Source: Mugil cephalus (Eukaryota > Chordata > Actinopteri > Mugiliformes > Mugilidae). Taken from it: DNA of 64,000 bases. Position numbers and translations under genes: made by a program. The stretch spans positions 460,001 through 524,000 of the forward strand of contig NC_061791.1 of assembly GCF_022458985.1 (NCBI RefSeq). Reading direction: 5' to 3'. Below, one piece after another: positions 46,351 through 58,465 of the stretch (positions are counted from its first letter, which is position 1; each line of letters starts with the position of its first letter). The notes under the pieces are model-generated. The model did no database searches. It saw nothing but the letters and a program-made list of their open reading frames with translations, and was not told where the DNA came from.

Positions 46351-46972
46351 GTTTATCTGTGGGGTCTGACTCACTGGTGGAGCCTCTAGTGGACGGCAGA
46401 GGAACTACATGTCTCTGAAGCTTCTGTGTTTCTTTTGTTATAATTGATGAAATGAAGCCAAAACGTATGAGTTGAGGTTTGTTAATCAGGCCCCGCCCCT
46501 GTGTAAGCCCCGCCCCCTCGATGTTAGCGTGTTTGTGCTCAGTGAACCATCAAACACTAATACTGAACGTAAGCATATTTCCAACATTAAACAGGCTTAT
46601 TACTCATCTTGGGGGGGGGGTTGACTTGACTACTAATTATTTCCAGATGTATTTCCTCATGTACAGTACGAGTCGGCCTCTGGATTTACCTCCACAGCTT
46701 CGCTGCTGAGGCCTCAGATAAAGAGAAGCAGCAGAGTCTGAGCTCCTTCCTCAGCAGAAGAGCTTTTCTCTCCGTGTCTCGGCTTTGATGAGGATTCAGA
46801 ACCTTGCGAGGGATTTTTCTTGCTGCGACCGGAGGAAGACGTCACCGTCGTGAGCCAAACACGATGACAAAGCCACGGCGCCGAGAGAGGAGGATCAGTG
46901 TGCATGTGTTTGGAAACCTTTCTCTAACCGCTCTGTGTCTAATGGGACATTTTCACGGCTCGGTTTGGCTGC

Positions 46973-46995
46973 GGGGGGGGGGGGGGGGGGGGGGG
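46973..46995 (+). repeat. G homopolymer, 23 nt
   Basis: Uninterrupted; G-quadruplex-prone and of doubtful length. Confidence 0.85.
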
Positions 46996-47234
46996 CATTT
47001 ATCACAATGGGGCTCAAGTAAAGGACAAAGAGGGCAAACAGTTTACTGCTCCACAGCCACATCCAGAGGAAATGAAGCCGAGTTAAAGGAGGAGAGATGC
47101 AGTATTGGTGCTGATCAGAGCAGGTGGGTCAGATTCTACTGGAACAATCTGGAAAAAAAGACTGAACTCAGGTTAAAGCAAATAATTATAAAGATATAAA
47201 ACTGGATTTTCACCTGATATGTAGCAGAAAACAC

Positions 47235-47755
47235 CACTATTAGCTAGGGATGTTAGCTGGGAGGCTAGGATGCTAGGAGGAGGTACTATTGGCTAGGCAC
47301 GCTAGGAAGAGCTACTGTTAACTGGGAGGCTAAGAAGCGCAACTGTTAGCTAGCGAGGCTAGTTAGATAGGAAGAGCTGCTATTAAAGCAAATAATTATG
47401 AATATGTAGATTTGGATTTCACTCTGGGTTTGAGAAAGTAACACGTAGCAGAAAACACTACTACTAGCTAGGGAGGTTAGGAAGCTACAAAGAGCTACCG
47501 TTAGCAAGGGAGCTCAAGATGCTAAGAAGAGATACTACAATCTAAGAAGCGCTACTGTTAGCTAGGGATGTTAGCTGGGAGGCTAGGATGCTAGGAGGAG
47601 GTACTATTGGCTAGGGACGCTAGGAAGAGCTACTGTTAACTGGGAGGCTAATAAGCGCTACTACTAGCTAGGGAGGTTAGGAAGCTACAAAGAGCTACTG
47701 TTAGCAAGGGAGCTTAAGATGCTAAGAAGGGATACTACAATCTAAGAAGCGCTAC
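47235..47755 (+). repeat. Mixed GCTAGGGAGG repeat, proximal part
   Basis: Irregular units with GCTACTATTAGCTAGGGA. A roughly 310-bp block starting near 47250 repeats at about 47560 (GTTAGCTGGGAGGCTAGGAT in both). Confidence 0.85.
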
Positions 47756-48355
47756 TATTAGCTAGGGAGGCTAGTAAGATAGGAAGAGCTACTGTTAGCT
47801 AGGGAGGCTAGTAAGATAGGAAGAGCTACTATTAGCTAGGGAGGCTAGTAAGATAGGGAGCGCTACTATTAGCTAGGGAGGCTAGTAAGATAGGGAGCGC
47901 TACTATTAGCTAGGGAGGCTAGTAAGATAGGAAGAGCTACTGTTAGCTAGGGAGGCTAGTAAAATAGGGAGCGCTACTATTAGCTAGGGAGGCTAGTAAG
48001 ATAGGAAGTGCTACTATTAGCTAGGGAGGCTAGTAAGATAGGGAGCGCTACTATTAGCTAGGGAGGCTAGTAAGATAGGGAGCGCTACTATTAGCTAGGG
48101 AGGCTAGTAAGATAGGAAGAGCTACTGTTAGCTAGGGAGGCTAGTAAGATAGGAAGTGCTACTATTAGCTAGGGAGGCTAGTAAGATAGGGAGCGCTACT
48201 ATTAGCTAGGGAGGCTAGTAAGATAGGAAGAGCTACTGTTAGCTAGGGAGGCTAGTAAGATAGGAAGTGCTACTATTAGCTAGGGAGGCTAGTAAGATAG
48301 GGAGCGCTACTATTAGCTAGGGAGGCTAGTAAGATAGGAAGCGCTACTATTAGAG
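47755..48355 (+). repeat. 37-bp minisatellite, about 16 copies
   Basis: Unit AGCTAGGGAGGCTAGTAAGA plus TAGGGAGCGCTACTATT. A 111-bp (3 x 37) higher-order period is marked by GGAAGAGCTACTG variants at 48116 and 48227. Confidence 0.95.
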
Positions 48356-49365
48356 ATGTTATTTTAATTCTTGGAGCGATTAGAAGTGTTATCTGCTTTA
48401 TACCTGCACTCAAACACATGTGGAGCCTCTGGTCTCATAAAGTGAAGAATCGAACTGTGTCTTTCGTCGCTGTAAAGTTGACGTTGTCCATCTGAAGGAC
48501 AAACATCTGCGTCTGTTTCTGAGAATCCCGACGTTGGCCGATCAATAAAGCCGTGAATCATTTACTAGATCGTCTGATTAGCTTTGCATGCCACAGCTGC
48601 ACATTCAAATTATTAACGGCATCCTGACAAAGCGGCGCGTTGTGTCCTGTTCCCTGTTTGCTTTGCATATTCCTTTACAGCCATGTGATAAGAGGTGAAC
48701 GCCTCTGTTTGGGCCCAGACCAGCTGCTCATCAGGGGCCATAAAACCTACTAAAGCAGCAGCACGGTGAAGCATCGCCTGCAACATGGCAGAGGAAGTGA
48801 AGCTGTGAGACCATCCTGGTTCATCTGGTTCCTATCAGCAGATCCACAGGAACTTCCCACAGGAACCATGAACCTGGTCAGGCCTGGACCAGATCACTGA
48901 GACCTTCTCTGCTTCATGTCGGCAGGTTTGATGCTTCCACTCCAGCATCATAACAAGACTCCATCCGACCTTTCTGTGGGAGAAGGAAGGAGGGAGGAGG
49001 GAATTAACTGTGACCCAGGCAGCTGCATTAGTTTCTGCTGTAAACGTGATAAACTAAAGCACCTTCAGAAGAAACTCAGTGCAGAACATAACACGGCCCA
49101 AATGAAACCAGTGCTGTACTTAGTGCAATAAACAGAACATAACACGCCTCCATTGATCAAGCAGACGTCATAACGTTCACTGAGGATCATCACTGGCTTT
49201 ATCTGCATCCTCTTCCTCCGCTGGTCTGAACCTGCTCTTCTCTAATGAACGTGTCTTTAAACTCTACAGGACAGAAAGAAACATTGTTTAGTTTTTACTT
49301 TGACTGAAAGGAAACCACGTCTTTTATTGACATCTAGATACAGCTGATACACCTGGAAGGAGGGA

Positions 49366-49426
49366 AGGAATGAATGAATGAATGAATGAATGAATGAATG
49401 AATGAATGAATGAATGAATGAATGAA
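49366..49426 (+). repeat. GAAT microsatellite
   Basis: About 14 units, ending in GGAA units. Confidence 0.95.
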
Positions 49427-50901
49427 GGAAGGAAGGATCCTCGTTTAGCTCTTAAATGCAGGATGTGGAGCAGAATGACTCTGCAGCCTGAACGTGACCC
49501 ACGGTCTGAGCCTTTATTCAGATTCCTCCTGGTTAATTGACTCCACGGTTTATAACCCCCCCCCCCTGCCCCCCCCACAGAGAGACAAGGACGGTGTCTC
49601 TTCAACGCTTCACCGCATCACTGCAGTCGACCACGTGTCCTCCAGCACATGTATGTTCTATGTGCAGCCTCAGGATCTCACTTTCAATCTAAACGCCCAT
49701 AAATCACGTCACTGTGGAGTCTTTCACCGGTCTCCCCCACCTCCCCCTCCTCCTCCTCCTCCTCCCCCCTCCTCCCCCCTCCTTAGATCTATAGCTCCGT
49801 TTCCATTCAAATCAAATTGAATCACACGTTATTTAAATAGCACCATTCATGCAAACACACACTGCAACACAAAGTGCTTCGCAAATACAAACATAAAACA
49901 TTACAAGAAATAAATCAAGAACAAACCCACTCTCACCCATATACACTGTAGAGCTGTTGAGACGTGGCAGCGCACTGAGGATTAAGACAATTAAAGTTCT
50001 TCTCAAAATAAAAATGATATTTCTGAAATTCCAATGAAGTCCGGTGTCTCTTTGTTTCCATTGAAATGTGTGTAACTCTGGTAAAGTCTAATCTTTACGT
50101 CACATCCCATAATTCTCTTAAATCCTCGTCACTTTGAGGAAGATGGATTCAGATGAACAGGTCACATGACCTCCTGCATCATCTCCACGGAAACGACAAG
50201 AAAAAAACTTATATCGATACGTAGAGAGAGTAGAAATGTTTTTAGAAATGTTTCCACACGTCACCAGTTTATTATTGAGATATTTAAGTTTCTAGGAGGA
50301 ACAGAAACACGGCTACTGACTCCAGATCAAGTGTCTGTAAATCAGATTTAAACTTAAATAACTGATTATTAATCAATGAATAATGTTTCAGTTCATGATG
50401 CATTTTTTTGCTTTTATTTAAAAAACAGAAGATTCACTCTCCTGGAAGTCAGGATGGAGCTGATCTTTCACTGGACAAACAAACTTTATCCAGAAACAGT
50501 GTCTTTTTATCTTGAATGTGTTTAGTAGAATATTAATGTAAATAATATAAATACAACTAAGACTAAGAAATAAATGAACCAATATGAAATAAATAATAAA
50601 CCAGTGTTGTGGGGTCTGTCAGGCATCAGATATGCTACAACTCTGGTCTTTTAATAAAATGCTAATGCTAATGCTAATACTATGTGTGGTCAGATGTTGA
50701 ATATAATTCCAGGTGTTTCCTCCTTGTTGCATCTTTAGAGGTGAAGTTCAGACAAACTTTAGACAAACTGCAGCAATAGAGCTAAGGAGGCTAAGCTAAT
50801 TAAGCTAACTCACTGGCACCAGGGCCGTCATGGTTCCCATCCCTAGATCTTTAAAAGACCTGAAGTCATTCTACCCCTGAGCATGGCGCTCTGTGATGAT
50901 T

Positions 50902-50955
50902 AAGGTAAAAGTAAACTTATACGCAGATGATACTCTGATTTATATTACAAATTGT
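50902..50955 (+). mobile_element. LINE reverse-transcriptase fragment (YADD motif)
   Basis: Reads KVKVNLYADDTLIYITNC; YADDT is the reverse-transcriptase active-site motif of non-LTR elements. The frame closes soon either side, so it is a dead fragment. Confidence 0.65.
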
Positions 50956-53112
50956 ACATATGATGGATCTCGTCTTCTGGTTTTCCTTTAAATCCAGAAA
51001 ATCTCACAAACCTTCATTGGTTGAAAGTCAAAGATGAGCCACGACTTCCAGGAGCCGATGCAAACTCTAAAAGACCTCATCCACTGTGGTTTACATTTAG
51101 AAGCTCTGCTCATGTCTTCACCATCGTCCATTATTCTCAATCGATTCCTCTAAACAATCACACAAATTAAAGCATAGCAAACAAACAAGCAAATAAACAG
51201 CGGCCCTGGTTTCTGAGGCAGCAGCTCGTCTTATTGGTGGTGGGTGTTTTACCTCAGTCAGGTTGGATTTGGTTTGCAGCCCAGCTCCAGGTCTCGTCTG
51301 TTTGAGTCGTCCTAAAAAGATGTGACAAGCTGCTCAGATAAAAGAAGAAGAAGCGACACACGAGCTCTTTAGATAAAATCTCGTCCGGGAGCAGCAGAGG
51401 GCACGAGGGACGACCTCCAGCCGGACGTCCTGTTTGATATCGATGCGTTTCACATGATGTTCATCATAAGAATTTATATTTATGGTTTTCTGGTACAGGC
51501 CTGTATGTTTGGGGAGTTGTATTTTTATTTTTTGGGATTTATTAGAGGTGAAGGTGGAGGAAGGTTGAGGACAAACAATAATATGAATGAAATGTAGTTT
51601 AATTAGATTTGGTGGGAGATATCTGAAGCTTCCCCAGTGCGGAGCATGTGATCGTAATCTAATCAGTCAGGTATTAATCCCTCGGGTGTTCGCCGCGACG
51701 ATGGCACCGACCAGCGCGAGGAGGATTTTTTGATTTTAATGGAGTCAGGGATCAGATGATACCTTGGCAGCGTGACAGCGTCGCCACCCGAGCTGCTGTA
51801 TTGTTATCTCGGCGGCGGGAGGCGCGGCAGGAATGCTGGAGGGTCTAAACTTAGAGGGATGACTGGAGGCTGCACCTGTGCTGCAGCCATCACCGGGACG
51901 CTCACGCCTCCAGGTCCCGGAAACCAACCGACCAAACAAATAACTAAACGTGATGGAGCTGGAGTTCTGTTTTATAGCCCCCCGCCCCCGAGAAATCTTT
52001 GTTGTGATGGACGCCTCCTAGAAGACAGGTGATGAACCGACAACCCACTGGGTCCATACGTGTTTATTTATTTATTGTTTATTCGTTTAGTCAGTCCCAT
52101 GTTAATCTTAGTCTCCTACTGACATTTGGTTTGCATTGTCAATTTCTCCATTTCATTAAGAACCATAAAAACTAAACATCGACTTTAATCTTGGCCACGG
52201 GAAGTGGTTTTTGGAAAAAAGTTATGTCCTCATGTGTGGACACGGGGATTATTTCACTCAATACCATAATAAAGTCACTAATATGTAACATTAATGAAGT
52301 CCCAATGTCCTCGATCGAGTTCTTGCTAATTAGTGACGTTATAGCTCGTTACTGCTGATGGAATTTGTGTCATATTAAACTAGAAACGTTTCAACTGTGA
52401 GATTTGATGAGGTTTTGTACTTTTGTTACGTGCTCGGCTGCAGAACGAATGCAGTTATGAGGATAAAAGTTTAAATGACGCAGAATAAGAAGCTGCAACA
52501 AACCTAAAACTTAACGTCCCCGTACGAGGACGCAGGGTCTCAGGAGGTTAAACCACTGGCTGCATAAATATCTAAATATCTAGAATTAAGATTAAGATTA
52601 ATGATATGAAATGTTTAATGTGTTTTAATGAGGATGAGTTGGATTAGATTTGTCTTTATAAGAAACAAAAAAGAATTTACGTTAATCTTTGATTTTAAAT
52701 AATAAAGTACTAATACATTTGAGGGGACAGTTCTTACCACACAGGGACAAATAAAGGTGGATGTGACCTGAGAGTTGATACTTTGATCTGAATGAAGGTC
52801 TGAAACGGCCTCAGGCTGCAGCATCGATCCAGGAAATAACAATATGAGCTCTTTGGTTTATTCCATCCCCTCCACTCTGGCTGCTTGTAATCAGGTCTTT
52901 GACAAGGACATGGAGGACTCCCCCCCTCAGCCACCACCCCCCCAACCCCCCCACACACAAAGTCACGTTTCTATCTTTGAAAGGACTTTCCATTGACATA
53001 ATGCATTCCCTGACCCGACTGTAACCTCTAAACTAAAAGTCTGAACAGGTTTCAAACCTCAAATAAAAGCACGTTGTAATAAAAATACGTCCCCAACCTT
53101 GACTTTTACCTG

Positions 53113-53342
53113 CCAAGAAACGTCTCCACCGGCCTCCGTCAGCCTCCGTCAGCCTCCACCAGCCTCCACCAGCCTCCACCGGCCTCCGTCAGTCTCCACC
53201 GGCCTCCGTCAGCCTCCGTCAGCCTCCACCAGCCTCCACCAGCCTCCACCGGCCTCCGTCAGTCTCCACCGGCCTCCACCAGCCTCCACCAGCCTCCACC
53301 GGCCTCCGTCAGCCTCCACCGGCCTCTGTCAGCCTCCATCTC
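53113..53342 (+). repeat. 10-bp minisatellite CCTCCACCAG/CCTCCGTCAG
   Basis: About 23 units in GGCCTCCGTC, AGCCTCCACC variants. The long Pro/Ser frame is a by-product. Confidence 0.95.
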
Positions 53343-53548
53343 CTCGGTTCCTGAAACAGAACCACCATCAGTGTTGGTTTTCTGTTACTAACTCAGAGCT
53401 TTACGTTTTATTACAAACCATTTATTTATCCATCAACATGTCAGGCTCCACCCTCTGAGCTGCAGGGGGCGTGGTCAGCTGTCAATCATCTGCAGCTGAT
53501 TAAAATAAGAGTCCATATTCTACATCATCGACTACATTGATGTTTAAA

Positions 53549-53640
53549 CCCAAGTCCCGCCCACTAATGTGAAGGGGGTGGAGCTTATGACTTATACTGT
53601 AATCTCCAGCCACCAGGGGGAGCTCTACTTGCTCTTGCTT
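53549..53640 (+). repeat. Dispersed repeat, copy B
   Basis: Counterpart of 44889-44980; here the core is CCACCAGGGGGAGCTC. Confidence 0.65.
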
Positions 53641-56600
53641 CACTTTTAATAGACCTCAAAGTTGAATCAATATGTTTCCAGCTTAAACAATATTCAGAAC
53701 TAAGGGGTGTGGCCATTCCCGTGCTGACAGTCTCTAGCTCCTCCCCTTTGACACTGTTGAGTCAGCCAGGAGTTGGTGGAGTCAGCCAGACACGAGGAAG
53801 GTTCATCCCTCAGCATCTTCATGCTTTTAATGAGTTCATTCTTAAAGCGTTGACATGTGATCTGAGTTTTACTCCAGCAGCGGTATGAGCGCTATCCCTC
53901 TGCACATATTTGTCCGTTCTATTTTCAGACGAGGGAAACCCAAACCTCTCGTGGAGGATTTCCCTCCCTAGTGCTTCACCTCCAGCGTTAACTGGCCTCG
54001 TCTGACATCCACTTATTTACATCTGTGAGTGACGGCTAACGTGGAGACGCTCCTTCCTCCCGAGGCCGAGCTTTATTCCCTTCAGCCTCGTGTTTTCTCA
54101 CCTTCTCCTGATGTCGTGGCCCCGTTCACACTCGGTGAAATGACTCGGCGTTCGGCTGCACAGAGACGCTCTGTCTCCGGTAATTATCGCCCTCTGGACA
54201 GGAAGACGGAGGTCGGCCTGTTTAATTGTTGCCTTCAGCTCGACCTTTGTTTCCCTCTCATCTCTGCAGCCGGAGTCAGACAGAAATGCAGCTTTAAAGA
54301 CGGAGTAAAGAGGCTGAATACGAGCATCTGGAGGTTTAATAGAAGAACCGAGGATTCTCTGGAGGACATGAAGCTTCAAGCTTTACATTAGCACTTGAGA
54401 CACGAAGCTCAAACATAAGGTGAACCAGAGTCTAGTCTGACCCACAGCCTGGGTCTGCAAAGTGTGAAAATTACATTCAATGGAAATTACATAGAAACAT
54501 TCTCTTTATTTACTGTTATCTCTATTCAAAAATCTGGAGTTGTCATTGTTTTATACAGGCTATGCACCGACTTCACTTCCTCCTGAGGCCACGCCCCCTG
54601 AGTGGTAAAAACATGGCGACATGTAGCAGGAAATAAAACATAACTAGCAGATAAGAAGCGAACCAGGAACCAGGTCTCCTGATATTTATATGGAGCTCAT
54701 TCCCGATACTCAAGAATGACCTTTAGTACTTTATACAACACAGCTCAGATCTACAGGACAATTTATTATTCAAAGTGGATCAGCCTCAGGTTCAGTTCTG
54801 ATAAATGGAGTTAAATAAAAGACGCTAATGCTGAGAGCTACTGAGAAGTAACGTTAGCCATATAAAACTGTGGCGTTTAAAGGACGAGCACTGATCACAA
54901 ATATTCACTTTATTGTTTTATTGTTATTTATTGTTGGAACTGAAATAGTTACTGTAACTACGACACAACAACAACATCCACAATCTGATGTGACAGAACC
55001 GGAGACGTAACTTAAGCTTTGACTTCATCAGTAACAATAACTGACACTAAATGAACGACATCTCCAGGTTTCTGTGTCTGGATTCTAACTCAGTGAAACA
55101 TTTATCTATAAAATATGTCTGACTGCTTTTTAAATGTGTTGGTTCAGTTAATCAAACAGATCTTCACTGCATTTAATTCATTTTAAAGTTCAGACTCTAT
55201 TAAAGTCTGTGGTTCAAGCTAATGCTGCTAATCTCCACGATCACAATCTTCCTGTGACATCACGTACGTAAATTATGATGACATCGTGTTACTGGTCTGA
55301 AGTTAGAAGAACGTTTAGCAGACGTCCTTCCAGAGCAGGAAACAGGTGAAACAGGTGAAACCTTGTAGAGTTTACCTGAGGAGCAGCAGCGTCTCAGATG
55401 GTCCAGTCCGGACCTGTAGGAGACACAGGGCTTCGGTTTCAGACGGTTTCCTGCTGGAGTCCAGGGCCCAGGAGAAACCTGAGGCCGAGGCTTCTCCTCT
55501 CCATGACCTCTGCAGAGCGGCGGCCGGTCAACGCGTTATCGCCACCGCTCGATAAACTGTAATCAGGATCCAGCAGGATATTTGTGGAGCCGTCAGCAGC
55601 TGTTCTGCTTCCACAGTTTCCTCCTTGGACTCAGTGTTTAAGAAAGACAACAACAACCAGCTGTGCAGGAATGATCCACCTCACTGAGCTCTGCAGGTCT
55701 GGATCCATGGGCCATCGGCTGAATGGATCCGATGGACGCTCAGGACAGTTTAGAAACCAGGTCAGATCCAACCAAAATCAGATGCTATAGACCAGAGAGA
55801 CAGGGCAACGAGACAAGGAGACAGGGAGACAGTTGGCTGAGTGTTACCGATTCATACTAGACACTGGTACATGTTTTCCTTATGATATAAATGTTCCATG
55901 TTTGTTAAATCTGCTCAGTAAAAGTATTTTTCATTCTGATTCCTCGTTAGAATCATGAGTAGATCATTATTTAACCTGTTTTACCACCAGAGTGGAATTA
56001 TTCTACAATATTCACTCATCACGACAATGAGATAAAGTCAATGTTCTGCAGTAAATCTTCTCTCAGCCAGTAGAAACATTTCTGCTGGATGTAGAAGAAG
56101 GAAACTGCTTAGAAACGTGAGTCCTCGTGTTTGAGTTCGTCTTGTTTTCATTCTCTCTGTTGTTGCTTTGAATAGTTTTAGTGGTAAAACAGTCGCTGTA
56201 ATAATGTTGGTGCCCAGATAAAGTCACATTAAAGCCTCAAACATGAACCTGGTGAGAATCTACGGTGGATGAATCTCTGCAGGATCCATCCACAACCCTT
56301 CATCCCTGAGTCTTTTCTTTTCGTCAGGTTTAGGTTTTTGATTCGTGAGGAGGAAACTCTCCTTCATTGATTTGGTCGGAGGCTCCACAGAAAACACTCG
56401 GTCTTATCTCAACGAGCAGCTGCTGCTCCTCGTACGACACCATGAAACGTGAACTACACCCTCACATCTACACCAGCTACGTTCAACACATCCAACCAAG
56501 GGAACAGAGCTTAAATCCATCGAATCCACCTGAACCTCAACAGGAAGTGACTCCAGGAAATCTGAGCTGCTCAAAGTCTGACTGGTTCCTAGAGATGATC

Positions 56601-57835
56601 AGTTCCTCCAACGCACGTTTGACTCATTCTGGAAATGGAAGAGACCTAGAAATGCATTCTGGGAAACCTCGTAGTCCCGTGTCCACACAAGTTGCCTCCA
56701 GGTAAACGAACATGTGGCAAAACATTTAAATCATGAATAATTTTACTTCACAGTTGTTTGAGTCTTTGTGCAGGAAAATCATGAAAACCTCCAGAAAACA
56801 GTTCCCCAGCTGCTGTGTTTCTGTTCTATCTCAATAATAAGCTGATAATGGAAACACCTACATTTCTAAAAACCTCTCAAATATCTAAAATATTTTTACA
56901 CTCTCATGAGGTGGTTTGTTGTTTGTAAAGTTGCTCATGTTAAAATGAAAATCCTACATTTTGCTCCAAAACACTAAAAAATGAGGTGTGAATTTTACAA
57001 AGTCACTTTTTTATCACATTTACTAAATGTAAAATCTAAATGTGAATGTTAAATGTGAATGTTACATGTTAAATCTAAATGCTAAATGTTAAGTCTAAAT
57101 GTACCTGTGACCCTGCAGAAGGAAACTCGTGATCAGTGTCGTGTTTCATGTTGTCATCGTCCCTCGGCTCCTCCAACCTGAACATGATTGACGAGGACCA
57201 GTTTGATCGTGATGAATCGTGATGAGTTGATCTCAGGTAGATGATGAACCAGGCGTGTGATGGGTAATAGAGGCTCTAAGAGCTCGTCTGCTCTGACATC
57301 CTGAAAGGACGACACGAGGCCACAAACAGAAGTCAGAGGTTGATGCTCCAACACAGGAGGCTTCAGATGCAACAGAGACGGACTCATTCTCAGAGCGGAT
57401 TTATGTTTGGTTTAGTTCTGAAGATGAAGCCGATGTTACACTTAGTACGTAGCATTAAGTATATATTAGAAAAATTATAAAAATAAATATCAGTAACCGC
57501 TGTAGTTTGAGTCTTTCATCTAAATAATTGTCCAGACAAACTGATGCTAATGTGCTGGTGCTAGATGCTATGACATTAGCATTAAGTTGCTAACCCAGCT
57601 AGCCTTCAAAACACAACCTTCAGTTCTCTTTAATCCTGCCAACAAAAAAAGAGTAAGCTAACTACTCATCTGCTACTTTTTTTGACAGAGAAGCTAATGT
57701 TAGCATTAATTTGCTAATTAGCTTAGCATTAAGCTTGACTTACTGAGAGAATGCAGAGACTGTCCTCCTTCAGAATCTTAATGTCGCGGACACTTGCTTG
57801 TGTTTATAGTTAATCAGATAAAAACGTTTTATTAA
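53641..57835. other. No gene recognised
   Basis: Mostly unique sequence. A 120-codon frame at 54029-54391 is not repetitive but matches no family I know and lacks good splice context. TTAAATGTGAATGT and AATGCTAAATGTTAAGTC near-repeats lie at 57020-57110. Confidence 0.55.
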
Positions 57836-57837
57836 TG

Positions 57838-58050
57838 TTAGCTGTACAGTTAGCTCGCTACATGGACATGCTAATGTCACAGTTAGCAGCTACATGGACA
57901 TGCTAATGTCACAGTTAGCAGCTACATGGACATGCTAATGTCACAGTTAGCAGCTACATGGACATGCTAATGTCACAGTTAGCAGCTACATGGACATGCT
58001 AATGTCACAGTTAGCAGCTACATGGACATGCTAATGTCACAGTTAGCAGC
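57838..58050 (+). repeat. 32-bp minisatellite, six copies
   Basis: Unit TAGCAGCTACATGGACATGC plus TAATGTCACAGT; copies are essentially identical. Confidence 0.95.
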
Positions 58051-58214
58051 TCCTTTACTGGTTTCAAACAACATGTTCATGTGACATTTAGTTCCTGGGC
58101 AGAGGTTTGCAGCGTCTCAGCATCTTCTCGCATCAAATAACTGATTCAGAGCGAGAAGCTAAAATAACAGAAACATCTTCTGAATTTTATCTACTGATGT
58201 TAGTTTCTGTACCG

Positions 58215-58230
58215 GCCACCAGGGGGCGAC
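58215..58230 (+). promoter_or_regulatory. CTCF-like motif
   Basis: GGCCACCAGGGGGCGA matches the CTCF core CCACNAGGNGGC. Motif match only. Confidence 0.3.
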
Positions 58231-58367
58231 TTCATTACCCGTCAGACTGAGAGCTGGTCTCCTCAGCATCATCTCCTTCCTCCGGGCGTTTACAGTGGTT
58301 CCTATGGAAGGAAGGGGAAGCTCGACCTCTGACCTCTGAGGCTGGAGGACGTCACCCGTCATCAGTG

Positions 58368-58465
58368 TGAGACAGAGACAGAGACATCAGGGACAGAGAC
58401 TGAGACAGAGACATCAGGGACAGAGACTGAGACAGAGACAGAGACATCATAGACATCAGAGACAG
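58368..58465 (+). repeat. GAGACAGAGACATCAGGGAC imperfect repeat
   Basis: About four units of 21-27 bp. Confidence 0.85.

Larger units (their letters stand above)
48360..53100. other. No gene recognised
   Basis: Unique sequence with a GAAT tetramer array (49366-49426), C-rich tracts (49556-49580, 49735-49785) and a LINE fragment at 50902. 49820-49900 resembles tails of dispersed teleost repeats (AGCACCATTCATGC, AAGTGCTTCGCAAA). No supported exon. Confidence 0.6.

Noticed and set aside
53099..53458. Pro/Ser-rich 119-codon frame
   Set aside because: 10-bp CCTCCACCAG array; composition comes from the repeat.
54029..54391. 120-codon non-repetitive frame
   Set aside because: No family resemblance and no convincing splice or promoter context; length is within chance for this much DNA.
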